Of a stretch of DNA of 64,000 bases, positions 52,991 to 61,537 are shown piece by piece. How positions within the stretch are numbered: the stretch's first letter is position 1; each line of letters begins with the position of its first letter. A program made the position numbers and the translations under genes. A model generated the notes under the pieces. That model saw only the letters and a list, made by a program, of their open reading frames with translations, had not been told where the DNA came from and made no database searches. Source of the stretch: Sphingobacteriaceae bacterium (GTDB lineage: Bacteria; Bacteroidota; Bacteroidia; B-17B0; Aurantibacillaceae); the NCBI GenBank assembly GCA_016705695.1, contig JADJLA010000014.1:6249-70248 (forward strand), read 5' to 3'.

Positions 52991-53832
52991 TTACGTTTTA
53001 AGAATTCTTACCTCTACTCGTCGGTTGATGATTCTTTGCTCTGCAGTTCCTTTTATCCGTAAAGGCTTCTTCTCGCCATACCATTTCAATTTAATGCGCT
53101 CTTTTTTATTCCTCTATTAACCAAATAAAGCTTTACCTGTTGCACGCGTTTTTTTGAAAGTTTCTTATTCATTCTTTTTGGTCCATCTATATCGGTATGT
53201 CCTTCAAGGCGAATAACCATATTCGAATCTTCCTTCATCACATTTGCCAAATGATCTATCTCGGGAAATGCTTCGGGTAAAAGTTCATCGGAGCTGATCT
53301 TGAATAGTACATTTTTTAAAACAAACTTCTTTCCTGCCTCTAATTTAAAATGCGAATGTGTTACGATAGTTGTGTCCACATTTTTTCCTTTTACAGGCTC
53401 ACGTGTTGTTGGTACTTCTTTTTGCTTTGAAATATCGCGGTAGATCTCCAATTTTCCATTACAGCATAGGCCCGTTCCCCACATTGCATTGTTTCCTCCT
53501 GAAGAATTCCATTCGCCACTTAAGTAAATTCTTCCTGCAAATTCCGTCTTTTTTAGTTTTCCTTTGCGCGCGCATCCATCTTGTCCGGTGATCTCAAAAT
53601 TATATTCATCGTTGTACCAATGCGAGATCTCCACATCACCCCCAAAGATCATTCCCTTGTAGGAATCGCCGAATTGTTTGCTTAAAAGCACACTTCCACC
53701 ATCATCTTTCCATCCCCAGGAGCATTCGTAAGTGATTCGTGATTGCCAAAAACCATCAAGTGATTCAGTTTTATTTTGCGAGTACGAATAACAAAAAGAT
53801 AGAGATCTTAATAAAAAATAAACAATTTTCAT
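52991..53832 (-). pseudogene. OmpA-family outer-membrane protein, frameshifted near its end
   Basis: About 280 residues when one base is restored. A signal peptide (MKIVYFLLRSLSFCYSYSQ) leads to an N-terminal beta-rich domain with KGMIFGGDVEISHWY and WNSSGGNNAMWGTGLCC. The C-terminal OmpA peptidoglycan-binding domain has KNVLFKISSDELLPEAFPEID and RLEGHTDIDGPKRMNKKLSKKR. In the written sequence the frame ends after GIKKSALN. Adding one A to the A6 run (53102-53107) restores GIKKERIKLKWYGEKKP...INRRVEVRILKT and a stop at 52991, the expected OmpA end. An error or recent frameshift is likely. Confidence 0.83.
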
Positions 53833-53884
53833 ATAGGGAGGTTTACTCAAAGTCAGTGTAATTAAAACCTGGAATTTTAGTAGC

Positions 53885-53928
53885 CTTGCTCAGAATCGAA
53901 CTGGGATTTAGCGTTTAGGAAACTCCAA
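53885..53928 (-). other. Degenerate 3' part of tRNA-Arg, possible attachment-site scar
   Basis: On the minus strand GTTTCCTAAACG and CCAGTTCGATTCTG-like sequence match the anticodon loop to T-arm of the tRNA-Arg at 54051-54122, but D arm and acceptor 5' half are missing. A partial tRNA copy about 125 bases 3' of an intact tRNA is what tyrosine-recombinase elements leave behind. Confidence 0.5.
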
Positions 53929-54050
53929 ATTTATCTTCCTATGCGAGGCTTAACTTACGCAATATCAGTAAATTTAATTAGTGGCCAAAATCCATTTGTG
54001 AGATATTTGTGAGATAAAACCCTAACTTTGGTTTGAAGTTAATTTCAAAG

Positions 54051-54122
54051 TGCCCTCGCCAAGAATCGAACTTGGATCATTCGTTTAGGAAACGAACGTT
54101 CTATCCATTGAACTACGTGGGC
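54051..54122 (-). tRNA. tRNA-Arg (anticodon CCU)
   Basis: The 72-base minus-strand sequence begins GCCCACG, has an anticodon arm TTCGT-TTCCTAA-ACGAA with anticodon CCT, a T arm CCAAG-TTCGATT-CTTGG, and ends CGAGGGC plus discriminator A. The acceptor stem contains one A-A mismatch. It decodes AGG and borders the accessory island. Confidence 0.88.
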
Positions 54123-54248
54123 TATTTGATAAAGAACGAATAAATTAAGCTATAAAAATAACATTTAAAATCCTTTAAATCACTATAAAATAGAGCGTTT
54201 TACCAAAATACCCACCCATTATTGTTAATTCAAACTTTGATCTGAAGC

Positions 54249-55133
54249 ATGAGTGAAAGCATAGTTACTAATATAAATAATTTTTATCTAAAATTGGATT
54301 TGGAATATTCTGATTTTATTAAGCAAAAACTTGAGAAAGCTGAAGCGATAAGAGAGTTGGTTCCAGTATTGAAAAACAAATTTCATAACCTTAAAGCGAA
54401 AGACAAACATGTTAGAGTTGAAGGGGAGTTAGGACTTGCAACTTGGGATTACATTGTTGCTTTGAATGATTTTAAATATTTAAATAATCAGCGAAAGCCT
54501 GATATTTATTATTTGAATTATCAAAAATTGGATTTGGTTTTTGATACCATTAAAAATGATAAAAGGGTAGTTTTTTTTAACAAACTCGGAATGCTCATCT
54601 TAATTGATCTGTTTTATGAATTAAGAATAAAAATTGCAATCTTAAATGAGGATTCTATGGGTAAAAAAAACAATCAAGTTTTTAAAAAAATTAAAGAGGC
54701 AATAATTTATAAGCATGACGTTTCAAATCCTATTTCTGAGGATGAAACCAAAAAGAAACCAAAAGAAAAAGAATATCGCTTATTGAATGAGGTAATGACC
54801 AACAGTGTGAAAAAGGTGAACGAGGTAATTGATCAGGAAGTTAACATAAACGATATTTCAGGTCTTCTACAAGACGTTTTCACCGGTACTAAAAGAAATG
54901 TTAGAGAATTTGAATTATTCATTTTTCCATTATTTTACAGTCACATTATACTCAATAAGGGAATTCAGGACGGTACGATCGGTAATCATGACACAATAAA
55001 AGGAATTTTACTTTTTGATATTTTCCCAATCATTTTATCTGATCAACATTTTAAGAAAGATTCCGATTTTGGTAATAATAAAAGCGGTTTTTATAATTAC
55101 AAAAGACACCGTCGAATCCATTATCAACGGTAA
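54249..55133 (+). CDS. Island protein of unknown function
   Basis: A 294-residue, highly charged protein. No motif or family is recognised. It has an N-terminal helical half (FIKQKLEKAEAIRELVPVLKNKF), a Lys/Glu-rich linker (ISEDETKKKPKEKEY) and an aromatic-rich C-terminus (FFPLFYSHIILNKG, YNYKRHRRIHYQR). No signal peptide. It is the first gene of the island after tRNA-Arg; similar charged proteins often sit before excisionase-like genes in Bacteroidota elements, but that is context only. Confidence 0.7.
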   Translation: MSESIVTNINNFYLKLDLEYSDFIKQKLEKAEAIRELVPVLKNKFHNLKAKDKHVRVEGELGLATWDYIVALNDFKYLNNQRKPDIYYLNYQKLDLVFDTIKNDKRVVFFNKLGMLILIDLFYELRIKIAILNEDSMGKKNNQVFKKIKEAIIYKHDVSNPISEDETKKKPKEKEYRLLNEVMTNSVKKVNEVIDQEVNINDISGLLQDVFTGTKRNVREFELFIFPLFYSHIILNKGIQDGTIGNHDTIKGILLFDIFPIILSDQHFKKDSDFGNNKSGFYNYKRHRRIHYQR

Positions 55134-55246
55134 ATAACTAAGTAATTGGAGCCGGAATCAAAAATCGGCCTATTTTCCCCCTAATTTTATCTTTCATTTC
55201 TTTCCAACTTCGCTTTATCAATTAAGGCGAGATAATACTATAAACT

Positions 55247-55534
55247 ATGAATAAGGAAGACTTGAATCAACTCTTAACGCGAAAGGACTTGGAAAATTGG
55301 GGACAAACTTTTCTGGACATCCTAATGGCTAAGATTAACCCCGGTAAAAACTCACAAAAAGAGTTTTACACGCCGAAGGAATTTGCATACCTGACAGGTA
55401 TGAAATATAGTACAGTAATATACAGGTGTAAGCGTAGTAAATTGAAAGCCCGTCAAGACGGATCCAGTTGTTCGTGGCAGATTTCCGCTTCAGAGTTAAA
55501 CAGGTTCCAGGAGGAAGCTAATGAAAATGTATAA
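55247..55534 (+). CDS. Helix-turn-helix excisionase-like protein
   Basis: A 95-residue protein whose C-terminal half is a MerR/Xis-type winged helix: EFYTPKEFAYLTGMKYSTVIYRCKRSKLKARQDGSS followed by WQISASELNRFQEEAN, the classic excisionase wing ending. Such proteins bend DNA for excision or regulate element genes. It lies directly before the DUF3987 gene, the common order in Bacteroidota mobile elements. Confidence 0.82.
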   Translation: MNKEDLNQLLTRKDLENWGQTFLDILMAKINPGKNSQKEFYTPKEFAYLTGMKYSTVIYRCKRSKLKARQDGSSCSWQISASELNRFQEEANENV

Positions 55535-55584
55535 AATTAAAGCAACCAAACTTTCCAAGCAGGTTGCTTATTAAAAACTAAACT

Positions 55585-56990
55585 ATGAATGAGGGTAATA
55601 ATTCAAACGATACACGCAAAGAACCAAAAAATTCTAATGAATTTGAAAAAGCAATTTCAGATCAAGATATTAAAAATGACGGAAAACAAATTTCAAAATT
55701 CCCAACTCATGTTCTGCCTGACGTATTTCTAAAGTTAGTAAAGGAATGTGAGAATACTTTAAACTTTCCACCCGATTATATTGCAACGTCTATACTTTCG
55801 GCTGTTTCAACTGCAATCGGTACGAGTGCCATGCTTGTGGTGAAAACTGGATGGAATGAACTGGCAGTCCTTTACGTGTAAATGTTGGATCTGCTGGGGC
55901 AAATAAGACATTTCCTCAAGCATTGCCGTTTAAAGTTTTTAACCAAATGGATAAAAAAGCCATAGCAAAATATGAAATCCAATACAATGAATTTGACGAG
56001 TATCAATCATTAAGTAAAAAAGGAAAAATGAATGCAAGTAAAATAGAAAAACCAATTTTAATTAAAACAGTATTACACAATTTTACCTCCGAAATTTTAA
56101 ACCAAAGATTAAATGACAATCGGCGTGGATGCGCCGTTGTTAGTGATGAATTGGCTACATGGTTGGAGGGCATGAACAACTATTCTAAAAGCGATCAAAC
56201 AAGCACTTATTTATCATTTTGGAATAGCACAGGGATTTCAATCGATCGGGTTTCAAAGCCTATACCTTTATTTATTCAGCAACCTTTTTTAAATATTATT
56301 GGGAGTTTGCAACCAAGAGTAATTCCTAAATTATTTACTAAGAATAAAACTGATAATGGATTTTTACCTCGGTTTTTATTTGCGTGGCCGGATAACCTCG
56401 AAAAATATCCGATTAATGATCGTGTAATGAATGAAGGCGTACTGAAGGACTATAATAGTTTTATCATTTCGTATATTGAAAATAACCAAATAACAATTAA
56501 CGAAGAAACAGGATTCGTTGATTCTAAATTATATTACTGGAGTGAACAAGCAAAAAGTTATTACTATGAGTGGCAGAAACAAAATACAATTAAAGTCAAT
56601 AATCATAAGGACGAATTAAAAGGCGAAATAATATCAAAATATGACAATCACTTTGCACGCCTTGCTTTAATATTACAGATCATGGAAGATCATAGTACCA
56701 ACGAAATAAGTTTAAAAGCAGTTCAAGGCGCAAGTGCATTATGTGAATATTACATGGAAAATGCCTTTAAAGTTTTAGATCTTTTAAAAAATCCTACAGC
56801 ACTTAAAGAGATCTTGCCTGAAGTTAAGTTGAAGTTCTTGGAGGCGTTGCCCAAAGAGTTTACAACCAGTCAGGCGAATGCGCTCGGTGCAACATTTGAA
56901 TTGAATGAAAAATTTGTCCAGCGATTTATAGCGGATAATACCCTCTTTACGTGGGTAGCTCATGGAAATTATCGTAAAATAATTAAATAA
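55585..56990 (+). pseudogene. DUF3987 mobile-element replication protein, frameshifted
   Basis: About 468 residues across one frameshift. The first part ends ...LVVKTGWNELAVLYV at the TAA at 55879-55881. A second frame continues VNVGSAGANKTFPQALPFKVFNQ and runs to 56990. The region joined resembles the DUF3987 P-loop-like segment (VGxxGANKS/T). Later features are VVSDELATWLEGMNNYSKSD and PRFLFAWPDN. DUF3987 proteins are primase/helicase-like proteins of phages and integrative elements. A one-base change around 55870-55885 restores the frame. Confidence 0.82.
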
Positions 56991-56996
56991 ATCCCT

Positions 56997-57048
56997 TGTC
57001 TTTTCTGTCCTTTTCGTCTGTATTGGGACAATAAGGACAAAAAAGACA
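56997..57048. terminator. Strong hairpin between DUF3987 and primase genes
   Basis: TTGTCTTTTCTGTCCTT and AAGGACAAAAAAGACA form a stem of about 14 pairs with a loop of about 20 bases. It lacks a long T tract, so it may be an operator or processing site instead of a true terminator. Confidence 0.5.
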
Positions 57049-57074
57049 CGAGGTACATAAAAATAGATTACAAA

Positions 57075-58104
57075 ATGAATCAGCCTTTGCCAAAACTTAT
57101 ACTGGATAAAAATCGGTTTCGTGTTAAATTATGCCCCTGCGGAAAGGATAACAAAGACGGTAAATTTGTTCCATTCATCGACTATGAAACTAAAGGATAC
57201 TGCCATGCATGCGGTGAAACCTTCCTACCTGAATTATCAAGAAATGAACCACAGCAAACCATTCGGGTTAAACCAAAAACAATGCAACCGCAGATCATTG
57301 ATTTTATACCTTATGAAGTTTATCAGAAACAATTTAAAAATGGGAGTTATTTAAATGCGCAAAATAATTTTATAAAGTGGTTGGGTAATGATCAGCGAGG
57401 AGAATTTGCCTTTAGCAGTGAAGTAATACAAAAACTTATTGAATCGTATCTCATTGGAAATTCTGGACAATCAAAGTATTTGGGTTGGACTTTGTTTCCG
57501 TATATTGATATATCCGGTCGAGTTCGAGACATAAAAGCGATGGCATACGATTCGTATACTGGCAAGCGAATAAAAGAACCATTCAAGGTGTTTTTTATTG
57601 GCAAGGAAGTTTTAAAGAACCCAAACGCAAATACAGTACGTTGTTTTTATGGGGAGCACCTTTTATTAGGTAACGAAAATCCTGTAAAAATATTTGAAAG
57701 CGAAGCCACAGCAAGTTACGCATCGGTATTTTTTTCCGGATAGTATATGTTTAGGAACAGGTGGTAACAATGGCTGTAAATGGTCAGAAAAAGATAAATG
57801 CCAGGTATTACAAGGGCGATTAGTTACTCTATTCCCTGATATAGACGCTCATGAAGTTTGGGAACAGAAAGCGGAAATATTAAGTGGTTACGGTTTGGAC
57901 GTTAAGGTTTCTCAATTGAATAAAAACAAATGCTCTAAAATTTTCGGAATTGAATAATATAGCATACAGTGAATTGGTGAAACAAAAATTTGATTTACGG
58001 GACATCCTTAAACATAAAAATTTAACGAATTTCTTAACCCAAAATTCATACATCTTCAAGCGAATTAAACCTTCAAAAAATGATGCTGAAAAACGCCGCA
58101 CTTA
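57075..58104 (+). pseudogene. Zinc-finger/toprim primase-like protein (DUF6371-like), two frameshifts
   Basis: Read through two frameshifts this gives about 340 residues. The N-terminal CHC2-like zinc finger (CPCGKDNKDGKF and YCHACGETF) is followed by a linker and a toprim-like region (KIFESEATASYASVFFPDSICLGTGG). The C-terminus is Lys-rich (FKRIKPSKNDAEKRRT). Break 1 lies in a T7 run near 57727-57733; T6 would restore YASVFFPDSICLG. Break 2 lies near 57925-57940, after which SELNNIAYSELVKQKFDLRDIL continues to a TAG at 58104. It would synthesise primers for element replication. Confidence 0.8.
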
Positions 58105-58147
58105 GTAATTTGATTAGCGTCTTCCAATTAACTTTAAAATCATAGCC

Positions 58148-58318
58148 ATGATAAAAACAACCACACGCACAGCCCTTGCATTGAAATATGGAATGTCTTA
58201 CTTAACCTTTAATAAACGGATCAAGGCTATAGAAGGCTTGAACCTTTCTCCTAAGTTCCGGCTATTAAGCCCAAGGCAAGTTCAATTAATTTATGAGGAA
58301 TTAGGTGAACCGGAATAA
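58148..58318 (+). CDS. Small mobile-element protein with HTH-like segment
   Basis: A 56-residue ORF, MIKTTTRTALALKYGMSYLT..., ending LSPRQVQLIYEELGEPE. The pattern of YGMSYLTFNKRI, then a loop, then LSPRQVQLIYEELGEP resembles the small DUF4248-like proteins found after primase genes in Bacteroidota elements. It starts 44 bases after the primase frame with ATG and ends in TAA. The role is unknown; a DNA-binding accessory protein is plausible. Confidence 0.65.
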   Translation: MIKTTTRTALALKYGMSYLTFNKRIKAIEGLNLSPKFRLLSPRQVQLIYEELGEPE

Positions 58319-58414
58319 ATATCAGAGAGTGCAATCTGAAGAATTTGGGTTATGAAATCGATCAAACAAAGCGTTGAATAGATAATTTTGGCTTCATAAG
58401 AGTTAATCAAACTA

Positions 58415-58561
58415 GAAATTCCGCGAGGCGAGACCCTACTCGATCGAAAAAATCAGACCCAAGCAAGTAAAGTCTAAGATCCTTGATTTCATTGATGTTT
58501 CGGTAGTTTATTTATGGGGTTCAAAAATGAGGTCAAGTGGGGTTTCGTCTGGCGGAATTTC
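58415..58561. repeat. Inverted-repeat pair with 22-base arms
   Basis: GAAATTCCGCGAGGCGAGACCC (58415-58436) is answered by GGGTTTCGTCTGGCGGAATTTC (58540-58561), matching at about 18 of 22 positions, with 103 bases between. A smaller palindrome GGAATTTC/GAAATTCC overlaps the right arm (58554-58577). The stretch 58319-58756 otherwise shows no gene. It could be a MITE-like element, a recombination site, or an origin. Confidence 0.6.
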
Positions 58562-58756
58562 AGGGTAAAGAAATTCCACTTTTTTTGAGGATAAAATTAT
58601 ACTTAGAGTTATTTTTAAATATAATTATTCGGATAAATTTTAATTTAAATGAACTTGACTCCTTTGGTTTTGAGTTGTATTAAAAAATAACTTATTATTT
58701 TAAAATGAAATTCAGATTGGATCAAAATAAACAGGAGTTTAAGAGGTTTAACGGTT

Positions 58757-58936
58757 TTAGTTTTGCGCCAAGTCAATTTCACCCATCATAACTTCCATTT
58801 CTAAATGGGTAATTTCACTACCCGCACAAATTGCTTGAAACGCGAGCAAAGTAATTTGTAGGTCTTTATTTATTGCATCAAGTTTAATGCCCAGTTTTAT
58901 AGGTTCACCCTTTGCACCATCTTTATTATGACTAAT
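58757..58936 (-). pseudogene. Decayed coding fragment
   Basis: A minus-strand frame without a start codon reads SHNKDGAKGEPIKLGIKLD... and ends EMEVMMGEIDLAQN, stop. A preceding frame (INFQELFDKLV) joins it after a one-base shift near 58930-58937. Codon use looks coding. No family is recognised. It is probably the remnant of a small island gene. Confidence 0.5.
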
Positions 58937-59018
58937 TTATCAAATAACTCTTGAAAATTTATGTGCAATGTAAGTTTTGAACCAGTACATATATGAAATT
59001 TAAGGAGGCTGATGGACT

Positions 59019-59564
59019 TCAACTCAATTCGCCACAAATTAAATGCTTAGACAATATTTCAATTGCTCTTTCACCTGAAATCAACTTTCTTTCATTCTGA
59101 ATTAATTCAAGAGCTAGTTCTTCAACCACTAATTTTACTTTTTTTCGGCTCATTATTTTTTTAACGTCATCTTTTATTAGATAAAACCAAAAATCATTGA
59201 AGAAATCATCTTGAAGTATTTCATTCGCTTTTAACATTTCGTTTTTTAGTCTGCTAAAATCATTATTTTGATTTTCGTTTGAAATTAATTCAACCTTTAG
59301 AAAGTTAATTTTCCTGTATTTACATTCAGCAGCATATCCGCTCAGGCATCTTAATCCATATTGATTCATTAATTTCTCCAATTCCTTTCTGCTCAAATTT
59401 TTCTTAGAAGTAGGTACTTCGACATTCCCTTTCACTAAACCATTCCCATAATCATCCACAAAAATTGAATTTATTGGATGTGCAAGAAGGTAAAAAGCGA
59501 CAGCGTGTCCTGCTTCATGATAAGCGGCACAATGTAATTCATTATTTCCTGATATAACTTTCAT
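59019..59564 (-). CDS. Stand-alone FtsH-type (M41-like) zinc peptidase domain protein
   Basis: A 181-residue protein. Near its start is AAYHEAGHAVAFYLL, the HExxH zinc motif in the exact form of FtsH/M41 peptidases. Further on, NQNNDFSRLKNEM resembles the FtsH segment supplying the third (Asp) ligand. No AAA ATPase domain or membrane helix is present, and the neighbouring sequence does not encode one. The ATP-dependent translocation function is therefore missing; it may be an independent metallopeptidase or a remnant. The frame has an ATG start and normal stop. Confidence 0.7.
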   Translation of the reverse strand: MKVISGNNELHCAAYHEAGHAVAFYLLAHPINSIFVDDYGNGLVKGNVEVPTSKKNLSRKELEKLMNQYGLRCLSGYAAECKYRKINFLKVELISNENQNNDFSRLKNEMLKANEILQDDFFNDFWFYLIKDDVKKIMSRKKVKLVVEELALELIQNERKLISGERAIEILSKHLICGELS

Positions 59565-59587
59565 AACATGGTTAAAATTAAGAAAAA

Positions 59588-59826
59588 TTAGTATTGAATT
59601 ACCCTTGGCTTATTCTTCTTTAGTTTAATATTTAACTTAGGTAGTTTATCAACGCCTTCCTTCTTATCCATATCGAATAAATGAAGATAACCCTCCGTAC
59701 TTTTTGACGTTGGTATACCCAAAGTATACAGGGAGAGTGCGACTAACGAATTATAATCTGAGAAATTTGGCGTCTCTTTGCCCCTTAAAAGGGAAATAGC
59801 TGAGCGGTATATTACCGTTTATCAAA
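59588..59826 (-). pseudogene. Decayed coding fragment of unknown family
   Basis: A minus-strand frame open from about 59826 reads VIYRSAISLLRGKETPNFSD, YNSLVALSLYTLGIPTSKST and ends KNKPRVIQY, stop. It lacks an ATG and is preceded by a TAA, yet the sequence has natural protein character. It is probably the C-terminal remnant of an island gene; no function assigned. Confidence 0.45.
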
Positions 59827-59840
59827 GGAATTATGCTACA

Positions 59841-59954
59841 ATGGATTACCTAAAGACCATCCACGAACTAACAATTAATAAAACCGATATACTGGCTTTA
59901 TTTAATGAGCGAAAAGAGGATGAAGTAATCTATATACACCATAAAAAACCATGA
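59841..59954 (+). CDS. Possible 37-residue ORF
   Basis: ATG to TGA encodes MDYLKTIHELTINKTDILAL... ending VIYIHHKKP. It has plausible helical character and lies between decayed gene fragments, so it may be a small element protein or a remnant. Low confidence; no homologue recognised. Confidence 0.3.
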   Translation: MDYLKTIHELTINKTDILALFNERKEDEVIYIHHKKP

Positions 59955-60178
59955 TTTAAATGCGTGATCATTGGTTAGATGGGCAAAACCTGTTAACGAT
60001 GTTAAATATATACATTCAATAGGGTTCAATTAAAGGAATGGTGGGCCTTTAAAAATCTTTTGAAACCACTTATTCGTGGGTCGTTCTTATAATTTTAAGT
60101 TACATTTTATAATAACTATCTAAAAAATGAATGGTTACATTCTCAAATAACTATTTTTGGGTTTCATGATAAAATAAT

Positions 60179-60910
60179 TTGGTCTTCTTGAAAGCCCGGG
60201 GACCGTTAACCAAATTGCACTATAAAATGCGGACAACAAATGGTGGTCCGTCCAGCACTTACCGAAGTGTATACCCAAAAACACGAGAAAATAATATGGT
60301 CTTCTGGGGGATCCTGGGACCTTTAACCAAATTACACAATAAAACGTTGACAACAAATAGTGGTCCGCCCAGCACTAACCGTGGTGTATGCCCAAAAAGT
60401 AGTCAAAATAATATGGTCTGCTGGGAAGCTGGGCTCGTTAACCCAATTACACCATAAAATATCGACTTCAAATAGTGGTCCGTCCAGAAACAACAGTTGT
60501 GTTCGCCTAGTAGGTGAGCAAATTAACTTGGTCTTCTTGAAAGCTGTGATCGTTAACCTAATTATACCATAAAACATGGGTTACAAACATTGGCCTGACC
60601 AGCACTAAGCGTGGTGTATGACCAAGAAAATAATATGGTCTCTAGGAAGCCGGGGTCGTTAACCAAATTATACCTTAAAACGCGGGTTACAAAAAGTGGT
60701 CTGACCAGCAATAACCGTGGTGTATGCCCAAGAAAATAGTATCGTCTCCTGGGAATCATGGACCTGTTAAGTAATTAGACCATAAAATATGGACTTCAAA
60801 TAGTGGTCGGTCCAGGACCAAACGTCGTGTTCACCCAGAAAGTGGGTAAAATTATTTGGTCTTCTTGGAAGTTGGGATCGTTAACCAAATTACACCAGAA
60901 AACATGGGTA
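60179..60910. repeat. Degenerate tandem array of about 6.5 units, 106-118 bp each
   Basis: Units begin with TGGTCTTCT at 60180, 60298, 60414, 60529, 60636, 60742 (as ATCGTCTCCT) and 60857. Each carries GTTAACC (or a variant), AAATTAyACCATAAAA, GTGGTCCGTCCAG and GTGGTGTATGCCC. Tails fall into types: units 1-2 share one, units 4-5 and 7 another (GGGTTACAAA, CTGACCAGCA), and units 3 and 6 a third (GACTTCAAATAG, GTGTTCGCC or GTGTTCACCC). Unit 4 to unit 7 is 328 bases, a higher-order period of three. Open frames here are by-products of the repeat. No transposase or CRISPR-type spacer pattern is seen. Confidence 0.88.
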
Positions 60911-60973
60911 TAAAACCGGGTTTACGGGGTTTGGGATAGTTATAGCGGTCTGTTTTTAGGGCTAGCAACCTTG

Positions 60974-61254
60974 TGGGCAACCCCATATTTTGTGGGAATT
61001 TTATAAACTGATCGTTAAATTACTTAAAAGGGTGGATTGACTATTTTTGATAGTGAATTACCTGTTTCTGGCATTAAAATCATGGTCGTTCCAGGGTTTT
61101 TGATCGGCGCAGAGATATATTTTTATGGTAAACACCCCCGTGAGCAACCCGGTATTTTGCAGGGTTTTTGTAAACTAGTCGTAAATTTGCTTAAAATGTT
61201 GGATTGATTATTTTGGATAGTCAATTACATGGTTCTAATTCTAAAATCATGGTC
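60974..61254. repeat. Second repeat pair, two copies spaced 167 bp
   Basis: Copy 1 (60974-61087) and copy 2 (61141-61254) share TGGGCAACC/TGAGCAACC, TATTTTG, GTAAA(T)TTrCTTAAAA, GGATTGA, TTTTGATAGTGAATTAC / TTTGGATAGTCAATTAC and the end AAAATCATGGTC. The spacing of both ends is exactly 167 bases. They directly follow the main array and end in a similar CATGGTC word. The stretch to 61537 holds no other gene. Confidence 0.75.
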
Positions 61255-61537
61255 CGCAAAAGTGATTTGACCGACACACCTAACCATGTATTTCTATTAA
61301 AAGATCGATCAAAAAACAGCCGTTGAGTTATTAAATAATGTAACTGAAGGAAATTTGAAAGGTTTTTTCAAAAACGACCAAAGAATTTCGAGTTACTTTA
61401 AATAATAAATAATTACATTTTAAAATAATTCCTCTTTAGTGTTGTAAATAACATTTATACTTTACTGTTAACCTTATATTCTGTTGGGTGCTTCTTAGTA
61501 CCTGGAGTTAAAAATCGGATTTATAATTAATCGAGCT

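Noticed and set aside
60179..60759. Several open frames of 65-92 residues on both strands in the tandem array
   Set aside because: They arise from the repeat itself, shift frame between units because unit lengths are not multiples of three, and have no start context or family similarity.
60179..60910. CRISPR array or integron attC array
   Set aside because: Units are 106-118 bases of continuous similarity without short identical repeats separated by unique spacers. The recurring GTTAAC does not fit the GTTRRRY/RYYYAAC core pair, and no cas or integrase gene is visible.
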